Shown here: positions 1-7,083 of the stretch, one piece after another
Position numbering within the stretch: the first letter of the stretch is position 1
Layout of the letters: each line of letters opens with the position of its first letter
NCBI GenBank assembly: GCA_013372875.1
Contig: JABXIW010000448.1
Coordinates: 1 to 18,240 of the forward strand
DNA length: 18,240 bases
DNA from: Gammaproteobacteria bacterium
Lineage (GTDB): Bacteria > Pseudomonadota > Gammaproteobacteria > Enterobacterales > Kangiellaceae
Direction of reading: 5' to 3'
The notes under the pieces: model-generated
The model's database searches: none
The model's input: only the letters and a program-made list of their open reading frames with translations
Told to the model about the DNA's origin: nothing
Made by a program: the position numbers and the translations under genes

Positions 1-827
1 TCTGCCCATTCTTTTAAAGACGGTTCAATCAAGCGATCATCCAACACTGCCACGTTACGCCCCGCCAGATTAGCCTCATCAATTGCGTTGATAATCGATT
101 GAGCTCTTTGGATATCGTTTTGCTTGGGAGTAAAGGCATCATTGGTATAATCCAATTGCACAGGATGCACCACCGCCTTTCCATCAAAACCCAGGTCACG
201 CGCTTGGCGACAAGAATACTCACAAGCCTCTACATTCTTCAAATCAAAATGTGGTCCATCGATAACGCACTTTTTAAAAGCTCGTGCTGCCAACATCACC
301 AATGACAAACTGGTTAATAAGCCTGCTCGGTCATAAGTAGGAGTAATTTTTAATTCGTTGGACAAGTCAGTTGTGCCCATAACAATGGCTTCCACGCGAT
401 CACTTGCTTCACAAATTTCTTTGGAATTAAGCACCCCTAATGGGCTTTCAATATTAACCATAATGGTAATTTTATCGCTGCGTGCCTGATCAATAGTGGC
501 AATCGAGTTTAATAATTGAGCCGCTGACTCAACTCTCGGCAGCAAAATAGCATCAATATCTAAATTAGCAACTGCAGCTAAGTCATGCTTACCCCACTCG
601 CTTTCCAAAGAGTTAATCCGCACCACTTTTTCCGAGTGGCCAAAGTCTGTCGATTCACTAAATTCTTTGACCAATAAGTCACGTGCTTGCTGCTTGTATT
701 CAGGCGGCACTGACTCTTGCAAATCGAACACAATAGTATCGGCATCGAGGGTTCTAGCCTTGTGAATAAATTTAGCCACATGATTCGGCACATACAATAA
801 AGTGCGGCGTGGACGGTATATCATCAT
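1..827 (-). CDS. CitE-like CoA-ester lyase (HpcH/HpaI aldolase/citrate lyase family), 3' end outside window
   Basis: Reading leftward from ATG at 827 gives 275 uninterrupted codons to the window edge, so the C-terminus is missing. The N-terminus (RPRRTLLYVP, residues 5-14) is typical of the CitE/citramalyl-CoA lyase/malyl-CoA lyase superfamily. Expected active-site elements are visible: Arg70 (VVRIN), metal ligand Glu127 (NIESPLG), metal ligand Asp154 (GTTDLSNEL) and the GKAVVHPVQ segment at 216-224. Known relatives use Mg2+ to cleave (3S)-citramalyl-CoA, malyl-CoA or methylmalyl-CoA into acetyl-CoA or propionyl-CoA plus an oxo-acid. One oddity is DLQESV at 35-40, where relatives usually have an acidic DxEDxV motif. 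The start is a double ATG (827/824) preceded by AGGA, 14 bases after the synthetase stop, so it is co-transcribed with that gene. Family is confident; the substrate is unknown. Confidence 0.88.
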   Translation of the reverse strand, partial: MMIYRPRRTLLYVPNHVAKFIHKARTLDADTIVFDLQESVPPEYKQQARDLLVKEFSESTDFGHSEKVVRINSLESEWGKHDLAAVANLDIDAILLPRVESAAQLLNSIATIDQARSDKITIMVNIESPLGVLNSKEICEASDRVEAIVMGTTDLSNELKITPTYDRAGLLTSLSLVMLAARAFKKCVIDGPHFDLKNVEACEYSCRQARDLGFDGKAVVHPVQLDYTNDAFTPKQNDIQRAQSIINAIDEANLAGRNVAVLDDRLIEPSLKEWA

Positions 828-841
828 AAATTCCTACTGTT

Positions 842-2473
842 TCAATTTAGCTGTGTTAACAATTGTTTGCGCAAAACTTTACCGTTTTTAGTTCGCGGAA
901 AATCTTGCATTAAATACACTTTTTTGGGCGCTTTGTATTTGGCCAAATTAGCTTGACCAAAATCGTAAATTTGCTGCTCAGTGACATTAGAACCGTCAAT
1001 CAAAATAACGCAAACCACCACTAAGGTTTTATCACCTGCAATCTCCTCACCAAGCGCCACACAATCAGCAACATCGGGGTGAGTTTTAATAACCCTTTCT
1101 ATTTCGTGAGGTGAAATACGATAACCAAAACTATTAATAATGTCATCTTTACGACCCAAAAACCAAATGTAGCCTTGAGCATCTTGTTTGGCATAATCGC
1201 CGGTAAAAAACCAACCTTTGTGCTTCGCTTTCGCTGTTTCTTCTGGCAGTTGCCAGTACTCTAAAAATAAGCCTGGATCTTTCTGGTTAATGCAAATCAT
1301 GCCCTCTTGCATTGGCTCAACCGAAGTTAAGTTCTCATCTAACAGTTCTACGAAATGTCCAGGTTGAATAAAGCCTGCTGCACCAGGTTTCACCTTGGCG
1401 TCTTTATGTTGCGAGATATAGTAAGAAACTTCCGACATCCCAATGGCTTCATAAATCGGTTTACCAAAACGCAGTTCCCACGCTTGTTGCATTTCATCGG
1501 ATAAATGCTCGCCCGCACTCATGCAGTGCTTCAAACTAGGTAAATCATTAGCAGTAAAAGAAGTTTTTTGAATAATTTGCCGATAAATAGTCGGGACACC
1601 AATAAAAATGCTGCACTTATGTTTTTGAATCAATTGGGGCCAAGTATTTGCATCATTTTTGCCTTCGTATGCAATCACTGTATGGCCATGTAACAAAGGA
1701 TCCATCAAGGCTGAACCTAATACATAGGTCCAATTAAACTTGCCTGAATGCATGATGCGCTCAGGCTGTTCTGAATCCAGATCAAACCAATATTTACTTG
1801 CAGGCAAACGGCCTAACAAGGCGCGGTGTGCATGCAAGACTCCTTTCGGAAAACCAGTAGTGCCGGAAGTGTAAACTAAGTAGGCAGGGTCGTCCGCTTT
1901 GGATGAATGAATAGGATACTGTCTGTCTTTCGACCTTAACTCATCGTCAAAATCAATAACCCTGATGTTTGAACCACTTCCTAAGTCCACACGTCCTTGG
2001 CCAGTTAAGATCACCTTTTCAATTTGCGTGTCCGCAAGTGCTGGTGCTAATTCAGACCACATACTTTTGGCGGTGACTAAAACCTTAGCGCCAGAATCTT
2101 TGGCTAAATAAGCCACTTCAGAGGCGGCTAATAAAGTTGAAGTTGGAACTGCGATAGCGCCGTATTTCAAGCTACCAAAAAAGGCTATTGGATATTCCAC
2201 TTGATTGGGCAAGCGAATTAATACTCGCTCGCCTTTTGCTAAATTATTAGCATCTAGCAAATTAGCAAATTGTGAAGTCGTGTCAGCGAGCTGCTGATAG
2301 CTAAGAGCAGTTTCACCAGATGAATCATTTTCAATGATTAAAGCTGTCTGGGCAGCTTTATCAGTGGTTAAATGCTGATCGACGCAAGCATAAGCGATAT
2401 TAAACTGCTCAGGAATATTCCATTGCCACTGCCCATCAACTTGGCTCAGAATTGAATCAAAACTATAGTGCAT
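842..2473 (-). CDS. Acyl-CoA synthetase (AMP-forming, ANL superfamily)
   Basis: A 543-residue cytosolic adenylate-forming ligase, expected to convert a carboxylic acid, ATP and CoA into acyl-CoA, AMP and PPi. All core motifs are present: the phosphate-binding loop YTSGTTGFPKG (201-211), an A5-type EAIGMSE (342-348), TGDYA (424-428), GRKDDIINSFGYRISPHEIE (440-459, hinge and core), and the C-terminal PRTKNGKVLR with predicted catalytic Lys532. Length is normal for the benzoate/medium-chain acyl-CoA synthetase branch, which the GMSE-type A5 motif also suggests; substrate cannot be assigned. It lies 14 bases downstream of one CitE-superfamily lyase and 14 bases upstream of another, so the operon order is lyase, ligase, lyase. 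A plausible role, inferred only from context, is activation of the acid whose CoA ester the lyases cleave. No strong ribosome binding site precedes the ATG, which may indicate translational coupling. Confidence 0.9.
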   Translation of the reverse strand: MHYSFDSILSQVDGQWQWNIPEQFNIAYACVDQHLTTDKAAQTALIIENDSSGETALSYQQLADTTSQFANLLDANNLAKGERVLIRLPNQVEYPIAFFGSLKYGAIAVPTSTLLAASEVAYLAKDSGAKVLVTAKSMWSELAPALADTQIEKVILTGQGRVDLGSGSNIRVIDFDDELRSKDRQYPIHSSKADDPAYLVYTSGTTGFPKGVLHAHRALLGRLPASKYWFDLDSEQPERIMHSGKFNWTYVLGSALMDPLLHGHTVIAYEGKNDANTWPQLIQKHKCSIFIGVPTIYRQIIQKTSFTANDLPSLKHCMSAGEHLSDEMQQAWELRFGKPIYEAIGMSEVSYYISQHKDAKVKPGAAGFIQPGHFVELLDENLTSVEPMQEGMICINQKDPGLFLEYWQLPEETAKAKHKGWFFTGDYAKQDAQGYIWFLGRKDDIINSFGYRISPHEIERVIKTHPDVADCVALGEEIAGDKTLVVVCVILIDGSNVTEQQIYDFGQANLAKYKAPKKVYLMQDFPRTKNGKVLRKQLLTQLN

Positions 2474-2487
2474 CGCTAGAAGGTCCG

Positions 2488-3609
2488 TTAAATCAAGCCG
2501 TAAGGCCAGTTTTCGCGGATCACATGCACTGGCAATCGCTTGATCACATCCATCGCAAATTCTTTGTCTTTAGCTTGCAAAGAATGCAGCGCATACGCGC
2601 GCAACAAGGTCTGCAGCGCTTTACCAAACATCGGCGGATCTAACATCTCACCTTCAAATTTAATAGCACCGCCCAGTAAAGCATCGGCATCAATAGCCGC
2701 TTGCAAAATGTTAACGTTGCGCTCGATCTGTAATGGTGATGGCGTGAAAGCCATTTTACAAAGATGAATATGAAACGGGTGGATCACTTGCTTGCCAGTT
2801 AAGCCCATTTGCGCCTCAACCAAGGCATGCTGATGCACAACATGGGATTCATGCTCACCGTGCAAATCGAGCCACCTGCGAACTTCGTGCGGTTCAATAC
2901 AAGTTTCTGGCATTGGAGTTTTGTTAATCAAGACCTCTACCCCGCCAATAACCCCTTTTCCTGCAATGCGCGCTTCCATCAGCAACATACGTAGATAAGT
3001 TTTTAACTCGTCAATCCAGCCTTCAGGAGTCAAATGAATAGCCATAGCTTTAGAAAAATCGTGAATACCGAACACTACATGACGTACCGTAGAATACTGC
3101 ATCAATTCTGGTGCTAGTTTGAGCGAGCGCGGGTGCTCGATGATCGGTTGAATTTCAATGCTCGGATCGACCCCGACCAGCCAAGCTGATAAGTCACGAA
3201 TTTCTGCTGCACCATAAACCTCGCCGGCTTTGGCCAAAACAATGGCATCAATGTAAGGGTGCATATCACGAATGAGTTTTAAATCTTCTTCGTATTCATC
3301 CGTTCGAAAAGGATTAATACGTAGCGCAATTTGAAATTTACGGTCTTCGAATAGTGGTAGCTCTTGACGTAATAATTCACGACTCAAGATTTTTTGCCTA
3401 CAACCATCTTCTAAGTCGAACAGCAAGGTATGAGCGCGGGTGTTATGGGCATATTTACGCATCCGAGCGGATGCCTGCTCCATACTCTCGTAAACACCTT
3501 CCGCAGGCGAATACTTTACCGGCGGGTAATAAAGTTGTATTCCCGGCCAATAACCGCCGAGTACAACCTGCTCATCCACCTTCTCTAAAAAAGAATGTTC
3601 TTGCATCAT
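2488..3609 (-). CDS. HpcH/HpaI aldolase/citrate lyase family protein (long form)
   Basis: First gene of the leftward operon, a TIM-barrel CitE-superfamily lyase. With the start at 3609 it has 373 residues, and visible elements are LFDLEDG (63-69), Arg97 (ALRIN), metal ligand Glu158 (IIEHPRS), metal ligand Asp184 (GIHDFSKAM) and GKQVIHPFHI (272-281). All catalytic positions expected for a Mg2+-dependent C-C lyase on a CoA ester are therefore kept. It is about 80-100 residues longer than compact CitE/CLYBL proteins because of extra N-terminal (YYPPVKYSPAEG) and C-terminal segments. Start choice: an in-frame ATG at 3663 has no ribosome binding site and lies inside a near-perfect palindrome (3655-3677) that looks regulatory. 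The ATG pair at 3609/3606 has a weak GGAT upstream and is preferred. The exact substrate is not recognisable; malyl-CoA-like esters are possible. Confidence 0.85.
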   Translation of the reverse strand: MMQEHSFLEKVDEQVVLGGYWPGIQLYYPPVKYSPAEGVYESMEQASARMRKYAHNTRAHTLLFDLEDGCRQKILSRELLRQELPLFEDRKFQIALRINPFRTDEYEEDLKLIRDMHPYIDAIVLAKAGEVYGAAEIRDLSAWLVGVDPSIEIQPIIEHPRSLKLAPELMQYSTVRHVVFGIHDFSKAMAIHLTPEGWIDELKTYLRMLLMEARIAGKGVIGGVEVLINKTPMPETCIEPHEVRRWLDLHGEHESHVVHQHALVEAQMGLTGKQVIHPFHIHLCKMAFTPSPLQIERNVNILQAAIDADALLGGAIKFEGEMLDPPMFGKALQTLLRAYALHSLQAKDKEFAMDVIKRLPVHVIRENWPYGLI

Positions 3610-3654
3610 CTTGACTAATCCGACCAGTTGGTTAATATAAATATGCCTTATCCG

Positions 3655-3677
3655 AACAAACATTTCAAATGTTTGTT
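3655..3677. promoter_or_regulatory. Perfect 11-bp dyad, candidate operator of the divergent lyase operons
   Basis: The arms AACAAACATTT (3655-3665) and AAATGTTTGTT (3667-3677) are exact reverse complements with one base (C3666) between them. The dyad sits between the leftward lyase-synthetase-lyase operon and the rightward lyase gene. Such a compact A/T-rich palindrome suits a homodimeric repressor of TetR or similar type. No regulator gene lies in the window, so the binding protein is unknown. If the upstream ATG at 3663 were used, the dyad would fall inside coding sequence, which is one reason to prefer the 3609 start. Confidence 0.5.
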
Positions 3678-3749
3678 TAAATTAATGGTATTTTGGACAA
3701 ATCAGATGTCTTTAATGAAAAATCTGTTTTAGAATCAATCTGCAAATGT

Positions 3750-3758
3750 TGCTATAAC
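3750..3758 (+). promoter_or_regulatory. Candidate extended -10 promoter of the rightward lyase gene
   Basis: TGCTATAAC fits an extended -10 element (TGn followed by TATAAC), about 24 bases before the GTG start at 3782. No clear -35 is seen at the expected distance, which is acceptable for extended -10 promoters. A good ribosome binding site (AAGGGG, 3769-3774) lies between it and the start. Assigned by eye only. Confidence 0.35.
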
Positions 3759-3781
3759 TAATTGTATTAAGGGGATATTTT

Positions 3782-4789
3782 GTGAGCACTGAATCAACCA
3801 ATCAACAAGTACATCCAGCTCAGGCTTTGTTTGATGCGGAAAAAGCATTCCCCATTATCCCCTCGTGTGAGCACTTTGCTGGCAGTGAAAAATTGATTCT
3901 AAAAGCCTTGTCGATGCAAGATTCACTTGGCCCAGTATTTGATATTACTTGTGATTGCGAGGATGGCGCTCAAGCGGGTAAAGAGAAAGAACACGCCGAA
4001 ATGGTAGCGCGAGTTTTATCGTCAGACGCTAATAAACACCAGATGGCTGGCGTTCGTATTCACGACTACAGTCACCCGCATTGGCAAGCAGATCTGGATA
4101 TTTTAATACCCGCGATTGGTGAGAAAGTAGCCTACTTTACTTTGCCCAAATGCACCAAGGCCAAGCAAATCAAAAAAATGGTGCGCTATATTAAAAAAGT
4201 AGCCAAGCAACATAAGATTGAACGCGAAATCCCAATTCATGTGCTGATAGAAACTCATGGCGCATTAAAAGATGTTTGGAAAATTGCTGAAATTGATTGG
4301 GTGCAAGTTTTAGATTTTGGCATGATGGATTTTGTCTCAGGTCATAATGGAGCTATTCCAGCTTCTGCTATGCGCAGCCCTGGACAGTTCGATCATCCGC
4401 TATTAGCTAGAGCCAAAACCGAGATGGTGGCAGCAGCTTTGGCTAATGGCGTAGTACCTTCTCATAACGTGACATTGGACTTAAAAAACCCTGAACAGAC
4501 TATGAGCGATGCATCGCGTGCGCGCAACGAGTTTGGCTTCTTGCGTATGTGGAGTATTTATCCCACTCAAATACAAGCAATTGTCGATGCCATGAAACCC
4601 GACTACTCTGAAGTGCAAGATGCCGCCAATATCCTAGTTGCAGCTCAAGATAACCATTGGGGGCCTATTCAGTACGATGGCGAATTGCATGATAGAGCAA
4701 CTTATCGCTACTACTGGCAACTTTTACAACGAGCCCAAGTTTCGGGGTTAGAAATTCCTACTGACGCACAGCAACGATTTTTTAGCTAG
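3782..4789 (+). CDS. HpcH/HpaI aldolase/citrate lyase family protein (second type)
   Basis: A 335-residue CitE-superfamily protein transcribed away from the other two lyases. It starts at GTG with AAGGGG nine bases upstream. Visible elements are CDCEDG (57-62), Arg92 (GVRIHDY), metal ligand Glu157 (VLIETHG), metal ligand Asp183 (FGMMDFVSG) and SIYPTQIQAI (258-267), which replaces the usual GKxxIHPxQ. The Mg2+ ligands are kept, so an active CoA-ester or oxo-acid lyase is likely, but the altered C-terminal loop suggests a substrate different from its neighbours. It ends 11 bases before the convergent stop of the DUF5916 gene. Coordinate control with the divergent operon through the shared intergenic region is inferred. 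The family is clear; the reaction is not. Confidence 0.85.
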   Translation: MSTESTNQQVHPAQALFDAEKAFPIIPSCEHFAGSEKLILKALSMQDSLGPVFDITCDCEDGAQAGKEKEHAEMVARVLSSDANKHQMAGVRIHDYSHPHWQADLDILIPAIGEKVAYFTLPKCTKAKQIKKMVRYIKKVAKQHKIEREIPIHVLIETHGALKDVWKIAEIDWVQVLDFGMMDFVSGHNGAIPASAMRSPGQFDHPLLARAKTEMVAAALANGVVPSHNVTLDLKNPEQTMSDASRARNEFGFLRMWSIYPTQIQAIVDAMKPDYSEVQDAANILVAAQDNHWGPIQYDGELHDRATYRYYWQLLQRAQVSGLEIPTDAQQRFFS

Positions 4790-4800
4790 ATTTAAATTAT

Positions 4801-7002
4801 TTATAGCTGAAAAGCATAACTAAATTTAGCAAACAAGGTTCTTTGATTTTGCTCTAAAGAGGCTGTTTGTTGCTGTTCAATTGCACCATCCGAATAGCCT
4901 ATATAAAGAACACTTTTGGCATCAAACTTATAAGCATATAGCAACTGTCTTGCTAACGACCTATCGTCTGCCAATCCTTGGGTAAAATCGTAATCAGAGT
5001 ATTGAGCGAGAAAACGAACAAAGCTCTTTTCATTAAATTGATAAATTAATTTTAGATTGGAAATTTTAGCATCAAAAAATGTCTCATTAGCAACATCAAA
5101 AGTCTGCTCTAGGTACTCTAAATCCAATTTTAAATGCTTTGTGATTTGCCAATCAGCAAAAACTTCATAACCTTGGCTTTCACCAGCACGAGCATTGCTA
5201 CTTAAAAAATCAATTTCATCCGCTTGTGAAATCAAAAAGCCCAAGCGTAAACTGTTCACCGGCTTAAACGAAGTCGACAAGGTGTAGAAATCTTGCTCAA
5301 ACCATTGCTGATCAAAATAAACATCGCGAGTACCAAAGTGAAAATCAATCTCAGATTGAGAACGCCCTTCTAGACTTAATATCATTTCAGTTTCAGTTTC
5401 TAATCGCTGACCATCATATTGAACGCTAGTGTCCCAATCACCTCTCAGCTCGATTCGAGAGAAGAAATCCCCATCATCACCATACCAACGATGACCACCA
5501 CCAATAATGGTTTTACGATAACCGGAGCGCGTTAAAAACCCTAAATCCGCTCGGAATTCTTTGTCAAAGTGATTATGCGAAACGAACCAACTCCAATCAC
5601 GATCATTATGACTATAATTCAAACGATAAGCATTACCAGACTCACTGGCATCAAGTCCGTAATTAGCTTGAAACTCTAAAGGGTTGTCGGTTTGTGTATG
5701 GATCAATTGATAACGAAACACATCCGTATCGGTAACTTGATGCTTGCCATCAAAACTGAGTAAGTCATTAGAATATTCACCTGCATCCCTGTGTGTCAGT
5801 GTCAGACCAAGCAACGTTGAGTCGGAAAGATCGTAGGCATAACGCGCCACAGCTGAATTACTTTCTTCATCAAGCGAAACTAGCCGTGAACTTTGGCTCG
5901 AAGGCAAAATAATATTAGTATTGTTATCACTACTAATCAGTAAGCCCAGCGAGCCATTTTCATCTTTTGAAGTATATTTAATCCCAGCATCAGGATCGGC
6001 AATGTTGCGACTATAAAAAATCGTCAACATGGTATTGAAATAATCTGCACCTTCTAAGAAGAAAGGTCGCTTCTCATCATAAAACAAGGCAAACCGAGTA
6101 TTTACGTCCAACTGAGCCGAATCAGATTCAACTTGCGAAAAGTCTGGATTAACGGTGGCATTCAAAATCGAGTTATCGCTAATCGCCCAACGCAGATCCA
6201 CGCCTCCATCAATATCCTCATCACCACTTTGCCAGTCTTGTGTCTGATTTAAATCTCTTGATTCATGCTTGTTAGCAACCAGATATGGAATAATTTCCAA
6301 GTTCTTGCCGGTAGAAATACTTTCAAAGCCATTGTATTTTTTATATTGGCAAATGGTGCAGTTTTTATTCCGATCAACCGGATTTGAGGCGAAGCGATAA
6401 TCAAACTCTTTTGGAACAAACCGAACTAAATCAATTGCCCAGTTTTTAATGGCATCTTGATCACTAAAGCGTAAAATTTTAAAAGGTATTTTTAATTCTA
6501 CGCTATAGCCTGAGTCGGTGACTTGACCTGCAGAATACCAAATTGCATTCCATGAAGTATCTTCTCGATCGAGCACATCATCAGAAATCGAGTCTTCTTG
6601 AATACCCAATGGATTAACAAAAAAGTTATAACTTCTCCGTTGATCATTAAAAGTATCTATTTTGATCCCAACCATGTCTTCATCTGAAATATCGTCACGA
6701 TCTCGGTAAGAAGCTCTAAGGCTTGCTTTATCGGGATCTAGCGCTTTAATGCCAACGTATAAATACTGCGCGTCGGTAAAAAGATAAGCCGTGGAATGAT
6801 ATTTAGCTTGTTTATTCTCAGCGGGATAGGTTTCGTAAGAAAGTTCGATTTTTTGAGCGCTTGCCCAAACAGACTCTGACAAAAGACCGTCAAGTTCAAT
6901 GCCTTGATTTAAGGTTGGGATAGTTTCGTTGCCATAAGTCACGCAAGCACAACCAAGCGCGAACACTCCCAGTATCCGCGCCAATATTTTATTGTTATAC
7001 AT
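4801..7002 (-). CDS. CBM9-like/DUF5916 outer-membrane protein, copy B
   Basis: From ATG 7002 the product has 733 residues. A signal peptide (residues 1 to about 24, hydrophobic core LGVFALGCAC) is followed by a CBM9/DOMON-like beta-sandwich (about 30-200) and a DUF5916 region rich in alternating beta strands. The protein ends in FAKFSYAFQL, consistent with an outer-membrane barrel. Shared family stretches include DTFND, NFFVNPLGIQ, ATVNPDFSQVE and EKRPFFLEG. A CxxC pair (Cys215, Cys218) is also present in the neighbouring paralogue. The family is widespread in marine Proteobacteria and is usually annotated as carbohydrate-binding family 9-like; function is unproven and may involve polymer or peptide uptake. 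The start is fixed by AGGAG six bases upstream; an upstream TTG at 7044 is rejected. It is a tandem paralogue of the next upstream gene, separated by a terminator. Confidence 0.88.
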   Translation of the reverse strand: MYNNKILARILGVFALGCACVTYGNETIPTLNQGIELDGLLSESVWASAQKIELSYETYPAENKQAKYHSTAYLFTDAQYLYVGIKALDPDKASLRASYRDRDDISDEDMVGIKIDTFNDQRRSYNFFVNPLGIQEDSISDDVLDREDTSWNAIWYSAGQVTDSGYSVELKIPFKILRFSDQDAIKNWAIDLVRFVPKEFDYRFASNPVDRNKNCTICQYKKYNGFESISTGKNLEIIPYLVANKHESRDLNQTQDWQSGDEDIDGGVDLRWAISDNSILNATVNPDFSQVESDSAQLDVNTRFALFYDEKRPFFLEGADYFNTMLTIFYSRNIADPDAGIKYTSKDENGSLGLLISSDNNTNIILPSSQSSRLVSLDEESNSAVARYAYDLSDSTLLGLTLTHRDAGEYSNDLLSFDGKHQVTDTDVFRYQLIHTQTDNPLEFQANYGLDASESGNAYRLNYSHNDRDWSWFVSHNHFDKEFRADLGFLTRSGYRKTIIGGGHRWYGDDGDFFSRIELRGDWDTSVQYDGQRLETETEMILSLEGRSQSEIDFHFGTRDVYFDQQWFEQDFYTLSTSFKPVNSLRLGFLISQADEIDFLSSNARAGESQGYEVFADWQITKHLKLDLEYLEQTFDVANETFFDAKISNLKLIYQFNEKSFVRFLAQYSDYDFTQGLADDRSLARQLLYAYKFDAKSVLYIGYSDGAIEQQQTASLEQNQRTLFAKFSYAFQL

Positions 7003-7051
7003 TTTTTCTCCTTCAGCTTGAATTTTTATAGCAAAAAGGAGCAATAAAGAA

Positions 7052-7075
7052 AAGCCCTTATGGGTATAAGGGCTT
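7052..7075 (-). terminator. Rho-independent terminator between the two DUF5916 genes
   Basis: A perfect 10-bp stem, AAGCCCTTAT/ATAAGGGCTT, has a 4-base loop and, on the minus strand, is followed by TTTCTTTATT. It begins nine bases after the stop of the upstream paralogue (7084). It should end most transcription of copy A before copy B, so copy B may depend on read-through or its own promoter. Confidence 0.75.
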
Positions 7076-7083
7076 AAATAATT

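Noticed and set aside
578..793. Short minus-strand open frame inside the CitE-like gene
   Set aside because: It is an out-of-frame shadow; the frame starting at 827 encodes a clear CitE-family protein across the same bases.
6930..6960. Possible lipobox (ALGC) in the signal peptide of DUF5916 copy B
   Set aside because: The residue at -3 is Ala and not Leu/Val/Ile, a barrel protein is not expected to be lipidated, and copy A has no such cysteine at its cleavage site.
7003..7044. Upstream TTG (7044) as start of DUF5916 copy B
   Set aside because: It would put hydrophilic residues before the signal peptide, while ATG 7002 has AGGAG at the ideal distance.
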